In this document: positions 8,601 through 11,098 of the stretch, piece after piece
Numbering within the stretch: the first letter of the stretch is position 1
Layout of the letters: each line of letters opens with the position of its first letter
DNA from: Candidatus Cardinium sp. cBcalN2
GTDB taxonomy: Bacteria; Bacteroidota; Bacteroidia; Cytophagales; Amoebophilaceae
Assembly (NCBI RefSeq): GCF_022810445.1
Contig: NZ_JAACGD010000056.1
Span: 1 to 11,098, forward strand
Direction of reading: 5' to 3'
DNA length: 11,098 bases
Made by a program: the position numbers and the translations under genes
The notes under the pieces: model-generated
What the model was told of the DNA's origin: nothing
The model's database searches: none
What the model saw: the letters and a program-made list of their open reading frames with translations, nothing else

Positions 8601-9438
8601 TCATCAAGCTTTTTACAGAAGGGTTAGCGAGCGTTTAAGGCATAAAAATAGAGCCATATCAGTCTGGGATTATGAACGAATCATTCTTGAAAAATTTCCA
8701 GAAATTTTCAAGGTAAAGTGTATCAATCACACAGCAAGAAGTACCTATAATATGGTAAATCCTGGCTATATAACCATTGTGGTAATGGCTAAAGCAGGAC
8801 CTACTCTAAGTATGCCCTCTGTTAATAGGCAACTGTTAATGGAAATAAAAGCTTATATTGAAAGTGTAAGTACGCCATTTGTAAAGTGCGAAGTAATCAA
8901 TCCTACCTATGAAGATGTTAAGGTTAACGTTACTGTTAAGTTTAATCCTGGTTATGAGAAAGGATTATTTTTAAATTTGTTACAACAAGATTTACATAAC
9001 TTTTTTTCTCCGTGGATGTTTGACCCATCAGCGGATGTCCAGTTAGGCGGTAATATACCTACTTCTAAAATTATAGACTTCATTAATAATCGTTATTATG
9101 TAGAAGGAATAGGAAATTTTTCTATATTGAAATATGTAGGGGCCCCTCCAGACTTAAAACTAGACAAGGTAACGACTTATGATAGCCATTTATTTGCCGT
9201 TTATCCATGGTCTGTTATGGTTTCTGCAAAAAACCACAAAATAGCGGTTGTAGATAAGTTTGGTGCTGCTGTCAAACTACGCCATGGTAGTATAGGCGAT
9301 ATGGCTATTGCTGAAGATTTTATAGTAGGCCCATGGGAACGTCCTAAAGAGCCGGAAGATAGATCATCTGTAGATACAGATGCGCCCATACCAACTATAG
9401 AAGAATACTGTTTAATTACCAAAAAATATGAGAACTAA
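5680..9438 (+). CDS. Contractile injection system baseplate protein, J/gp6-like (Afp11/Afp12 class)
   Basis: This 1252-residue protein is a probable baseplate wedge component of an Afp/PVC-type contractile injection machine. Residues 1 to about 300 are mostly helical and family-specific. Around 304-345 is a segment typical of these proteins (HPFAFVPEGTRLVAKNP...ILFETQRNITINKAKI). The diagnostic part is C-terminal: RRVSERLRHKNRA (to residue 992), then SVWDYERIILEKFPEIFKVK, then a beta-rich J-like tail with PSVNRQLLMEIKAYIES, PTYEDVKVNVTVKFNPGY and GGNIPTSKIIDFIN. The C-terminus is acidic. There is no signal peptide or membrane helix, as expected for a cytoplasmically assembled tail part. It is intact, with an ATG at 5680. 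The fibre gene starts 2 nt after its stop, so the two are translationally linked. The alternative family label is plain phage baseplate J; assignment to Afp11 or Afp12 is not settled. Confidence 0.78.
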   Translation: MNIQKKFNILFTRRGTCHAERLLPELVDNNLLISDRQFSDHLRFLYLYTDLLAYYDNNNQRIDQNIWRKFLEQDDTVIRSLILHTNIDTLKKIIHKDFATLRHTHTEIAESKSMHHILVIARELIILLDYWYKNLSNIDVVRVKLHTIIHEEINTHISKIYKVLQQHGQASTSQAFIDFSVFLYEKCHNASLWELKSNLVYDEINSKEPNDQQVIDIFDDFFDAVFNTIYKLKQLAASDYFDTLSSQDKEPHMALLIAFLQLLQYADAHLNHIPQRTLDHYYRHVLKFNNNPSLPDQAYVHFLLSPNHPFAFVPEGTRLVAKNPVNGEDILFETQRNITINKAKIAQINTLLITKKLDKEGYKTVEIATTTYDHQRLKSLPFQLFPTPKDNEQVNKHSNEQLAVLVGSPLFHLAEGMRTIHIRWQFTFESFQVLMDRNVNKDIPSVAFLKHLSSMLYAMSHIQVTTKEGWFSIPEEAVALEFIEETRCLHIRLSLNAEVPPIETLPAEYQGDLVNPGTPTVFVGVRNQASLTGLYLLNGLILEKIDLKVRVEGYRGLVLQNQLGIIDNSQIFEPFGPLAKLDSSFYIGSGEIFSKNLTDLKIHIKWDSLPTLEGGFKSYYDAYPTIVNNDDFKVNIAYLNHQHWHPSPASKRQIVPLFHSIKNNQGSEQLDHLKTIHDIDLAALRITKSNHPLDVSVYGPKTVSGFLKLQLCAPEQAFGHAIYPNIMSSVLVKNAQKKKEEAVTVLNEPYTPLIKSITVDYEAEESMVLTSPPGEEEEKYLNSFFHISSFGYLKTFPSRVTTPSTLLPLVEQKESFIAFGIEELNSNHLSMHIAIGQANPDQETQQPKWFYLSDNTWLPFEEAIVLDGTDGLSKSGLMIFDLSNLPRKINTNNTRMTPGLIWIKAQFMDKKRALVTIVGVYTQAVAVSRVMNKNGVFSAPLLPEKAIQQLQNPIEGIELVLQPFQTFGGRQFENHQAFYRRVSERLRHKNRAISVWDYERIILEKFPEIFKVKCINHTARSTYNMVNPGYITIVVMAKAGPTLSMPSVNRQLLMEIKAYIESVSTPFVKCEVINPTYEDVKVNVTVKFNPGYEKGLFLNLLQQDLHNFFSPWMFDPSADVQLGGNIPTSKIIDFINNRYYVEGIGNFSILKYVGAPPDLKLDKVTTYDSHLFAVYPWSVMVSAKNHKIAVVDKFGAAVKLRHGSIGDMAIAEDFIVGPWERPKEPEDRSSVDTDAPIPTIEEYCLITKKYEN

Positions 9439-9440
9439 TC

Positions 9441-10184
9441 ATGGCAATCACTAGTAGAGAAGCACTAAAGAAAAGCTTTGAAAAAGGATCTATCCCTACC
9501 CAACGTGACTTTGAGGATTTGATAGACTCAATGTTTCACAAACAAGATGATAAAATCATCTCTCAAGATCACGGATTAAGTTTATCTCCTAAAGGGAGCT
9601 CCTCTAAGCTTATAACCTTTTTTAACAATTTGAATGATTTTAAACCTAAATGGAGTATTGAACAATACCCTAAAAATACCCCAGATTTTGGTTTTAATCT
9701 TGTTGATAAACAAGGTGAAAGCAAGTTTTTTATCCAAGCTGATGGGCATGTTGGTATAGGAACCACTAATCCCTCTGAGCAATTAACTGTAAACGGCAAC
9801 GTTAGCATGCATGGACGTAGAGGTGCTTATGCCACTGGTTCAGTGCCTGGTGATGGGAACTGGTATAGTATTACACCACCCTTAAATGCATGCCATGCAT
9901 TTGAAGTAATCGCTAAAATTAGTAAAAAGGGACGGGGTTTACATGCTATGACCCATGCTATAGCACTGAGCACATTTGGCAATTCGGATAATAAGATTAA
10001 CCCTATACAAGCCTATTATGGCAGTTTCAGAAATAAAATTAATCTTCGCTGGATTGGAGACACCTTCAATTATACGCTGCAAATAAGAACTCAACGTGAT
10101 TATGGAGAAGATAGTATGATTAAATATTATGTGACTAATTTATGGTGGGAAGAAGAAGAGCATGATGATCCGATACAGGAATAA
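9441..10184 (+). CDS. Tail-fibre-like protein of the injection system
   Basis: The 247-residue protein likely forms a short receptor-binding fibre or a baseplate-attached adhesin. The N-terminus (LKKSFEKGSIPTQRDFEDLI, residues 9-28, then DSMFHK) resembles the attachment segment that opens many Bacteroidota phage and injection-system fibre proteins. Residues 105-121 (GIGTTNPSEQLTVNGNV) are the classic fibre-shaft motif that often precedes a peptidase or knob domain. The rest (about 128-240) is a beta-rich head with CHAFEVIAKI, HAMTHAIALSTFG, QAYYGSFRNKINLRWIG and YTLQIRTQ, ending in an acidic tail. No endosialidase-type chaperone domain is present, so the protein is short for a fibre. The start ATG follows the baseplate stop by 2 nt, giving an operon and likely translational coupling. 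Fibre identity is well supported; the receptor is unknown. Confidence 0.72.
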   Translation: MAITSREALKKSFEKGSIPTQRDFEDLIDSMFHKQDDKIISQDHGLSLSPKGSSSKLITFFNNLNDFKPKWSIEQYPKNTPDFGFNLVDKQGESKFFIQADGHVGIGTTNPSEQLTVNGNVSMHGRRGAYATGSVPGDGNWYSITPPLNACHAFEVIAKISKKGRGLHAMTHAIALSTFGNSDNKINPIQAYYGSFRNKINLRWIGDTFNYTLQIRTQRDYGEDSMIKYYVTNLWWEEEEHDDPIQE

Positions 10185-10372
10185 GCCATTTTAAAATATT
10201 TTTTGTATGTAGCTTTACCACATCTGCATTGATTTAACCTCTATCGGTATAAACTAAATAGCTACCTAGTTTCTTGACAATTAACCATTTTTAGGTGACT
10301 AAAAAATATATTTATAAATTGAAAATCAGTAGTATATAAAATTTTTTACGCACTATATCTATCACTATCTTT

Positions 10373-10957
10373 TTGGCAGGTTTTAACCATTCACCTTCAA
10401 ACAAGGCTACTTCCAAGGCTAGCAGCTATGAAACAGTGAATCAAGACCTATCTTCAATAAAATATCATAAGGGCGTATGGTCTATACCCACTGGTCTAGG
10501 GGTTCACTGGAAACCTAAAGCTGAGGCTAAACTGACAAATAACAGATGGGTGGGCTTTTTTGCTACTACAGGTATAAAATGGGAGAAGTTATTTTATAAG
10601 CATTATACATTTTCTGCTGGACTATTATGGGGGCTATTTTTACCTGATATGTTTATGGTGAAGAAAGAGATGCCATTCCATATAAATTTGGGGATCATCA
10701 ATATCACCATACCTTTTAAAGTAGCACTTTTTTTACCTATGACCTCTTTACAGTTGGGTTACTTTTTCAATAGTAAGTGGCACTTCTCGTGTGGACTAAT
10801 CTATTTTTATGCTTTGGAATGCAATATAAATTATTTACTTTCTTCAAAAATAGCTATTAATGGAAAACTTTGTCTTTTTCTAGATAAGTTTATAAAAAAT
10901 CATGGCATACATTTAGGCTTTGCAAGCATAGGGATAGATTATAAATTATTTAGGTGA
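10373..10957 (+). CDS. Beta-rich, outer-membrane-like protein with uncertain 5' end
   Basis: I do not recognise a named family. From about residue 35 the 194-residue product alternates aromatic and polar residues in strand-like segments (GVWSIPTGLGVHW, RWVGFFATTGIKW, YTFSAGLLWGLF, SLQLGYFFNSKWHFSCGLIYFY). It ends HLGFASIGIDYKLFR, which resembles the final strand of a small outer-membrane beta barrel. The only standard start is TTG at 10373. The same frame is open from 10340, after a TAA, and adds a hydrophobic stretch FLRTISITIFLAGF like a signal peptide, yet no ATG, GTG or TTG precedes it. The 5' end is therefore either damaged or uses an unusual start codon. The gene follows the fibre gene by 188 bp, so it is probably a separate transcription unit. 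A role in surface interaction would be guesswork. Confidence 0.55.
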   Translation: MAGFNHSPSNKATSKASSYETVNQDLSSIKYHKGVWSIPTGLGVHWKPKAEAKLTNNRWVGFFATTGIKWEKLFYKHYTFSAGLLWGLFLPDMFMVKKEMPFHINLGIINITIPFKVALFLPMTSLQLGYFFNSKWHFSCGLIYFYALECNINYLLSSKIAINGKLCLFLDKFIKNHGIHLGFASIGIDYKLFR

Positions 10958-10989
10958 TACAACAATATTTGTTCATAACAGTTTAAAAG

Positions 10990-11019
10990 GTAGCCGTTCA
11001 GCGCAGTGACAAAGGCTAC
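10990..11019. repeat. Inverted repeat GTAGCC/GGCTAC
   Basis: GTAGCC (10990-10995) can pair with GGCTAC (11014-11019) over an 18-nt loop, 32 nt after the stop of the outer-membrane-like gene. It takes the place that hairpins H1 and H2 hold in other repeat copies but has a different sequence and a long loop. There is no T tract after it on the plus strand, so terminator function is doubtful. Confidence 0.45.
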
Positions 11020-11095
11020 GTAGAAAAAGTAAAAACGCTCCTTGTAAAATAGTTGCGATCAGCAAGCAGAACTTACAGCTGAAATAGAAAAACAG
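10994..11095 (-). repeat. Dispersed repeat copy D (inverted)
   Basis: Read on the minus strand, this copy has the same head (CTGTTTTTCT, 24 nt identical to copy B), the TTGCTGATCGCAACT core and the AAGGAGCGTTTTT block. It ends in GCGCTGAACGG, paralleling copy A. It is the best-preserved head-plus-core copy here. An ATG lies just before the head at 11098-11096 and opens a 41-codon frame to a TGA at 10975-10973, encoding a hydrophobic peptide. The window ends there, so the element may continue beyond it. It lies 3' of the outer-membrane-like gene and in opposite orientation to it. Confidence 0.7.
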
Positions 11096-11098
11096 CAT

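Noticed and set aside
9569..9808. Minus-strand frames within the fibre gene
   Set aside because: They are shadows opposite the fibre-shaft coding region, which has clear family motifs on the plus strand.
10274..10302. TTGACA box as a -35 promoter element for the outer-membrane-like gene
   Set aside because: No reasonable TATAAT-like -10 lies 16-18 nt downstream, and Bacteroidota promoters do not usually use this consensus.
1..11098. CRISPR array, tRNA, rRNA or complete IS element
   Set aside because: I saw no regularly spaced identical repeats with unique spacers, no cloverleaf-like segment in any gap, and no transposase coding sequence.

Overview
The window looks like chromosomal DNA from an AT-rich, Gram-negative member of the Bacteroidota. 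The best fit is the intracellular-symbiont lineage of Cardinium and Amoebophilus. The grounds are the Bacteroidota style of AccD and LysS, an OstA-like protein of Bacteroidota architecture, a phage-tail-like baseplate gene of the kind found in Afp-type contractile injection systems, a fibre protein with a Bacteroidota-type N-terminus, and gaps filled with short degenerate repeats. The genus call is inference; no rRNA or other taxonomic marker is present.

Layout. Positions 1-203 hold one copy of a short dispersed repeat and a (ATAG)7 microsatellite, both 3' of accD. Two housekeeping genes follow on the minus strand: accD (204 to about 1064, possibly to 1118) and lysS (1251-2774). After a divergent 257-bp gap comes an OstA/LptA-like exported protein on the plus strand (3032-4546). 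Positions 4547-4952, between two converging genes, consist largely of repeat fragments and two strong A/T-rich hairpins with the same loop. A small unrecognised membrane protein lies on the minus strand (4953-5546). Divergent from it is a tight two-gene plus-strand operon: a 1252-residue baseplate J/gp6-like protein (5680-9438) and, 2 nt later, a 247-residue tail-fibre-like protein (9441-10184). A beta-rich, outer-membrane-like protein with a damaged or non-standard 5' end follows (about 10373-10957). The window closes in another copy of the repeat, inverted relative to the first.

How the genes fit together. AccD (fatty-acid synthesis), LysS (translation) and the OstA-like protein (outer-membrane biogenesis) are core cell functions. 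The 5680-10184 operon encodes two parts of a contractile injection machine, but sheath, tube, spike, ATPase and tape measure are absent here. The system must therefore be split over several loci, as reported for related symbionts, or be a remnant.

The least explained material is the repeat family of roughly 100 bp at 20-112, 4591-4690, 4731-4918 and 10994-11095. Copies lie 3' of genes. Several keep an open hydrophobic reading frame, and two end in hairpins whose stems differ by compensating base-pair changes around an identical ATCAAG loop.
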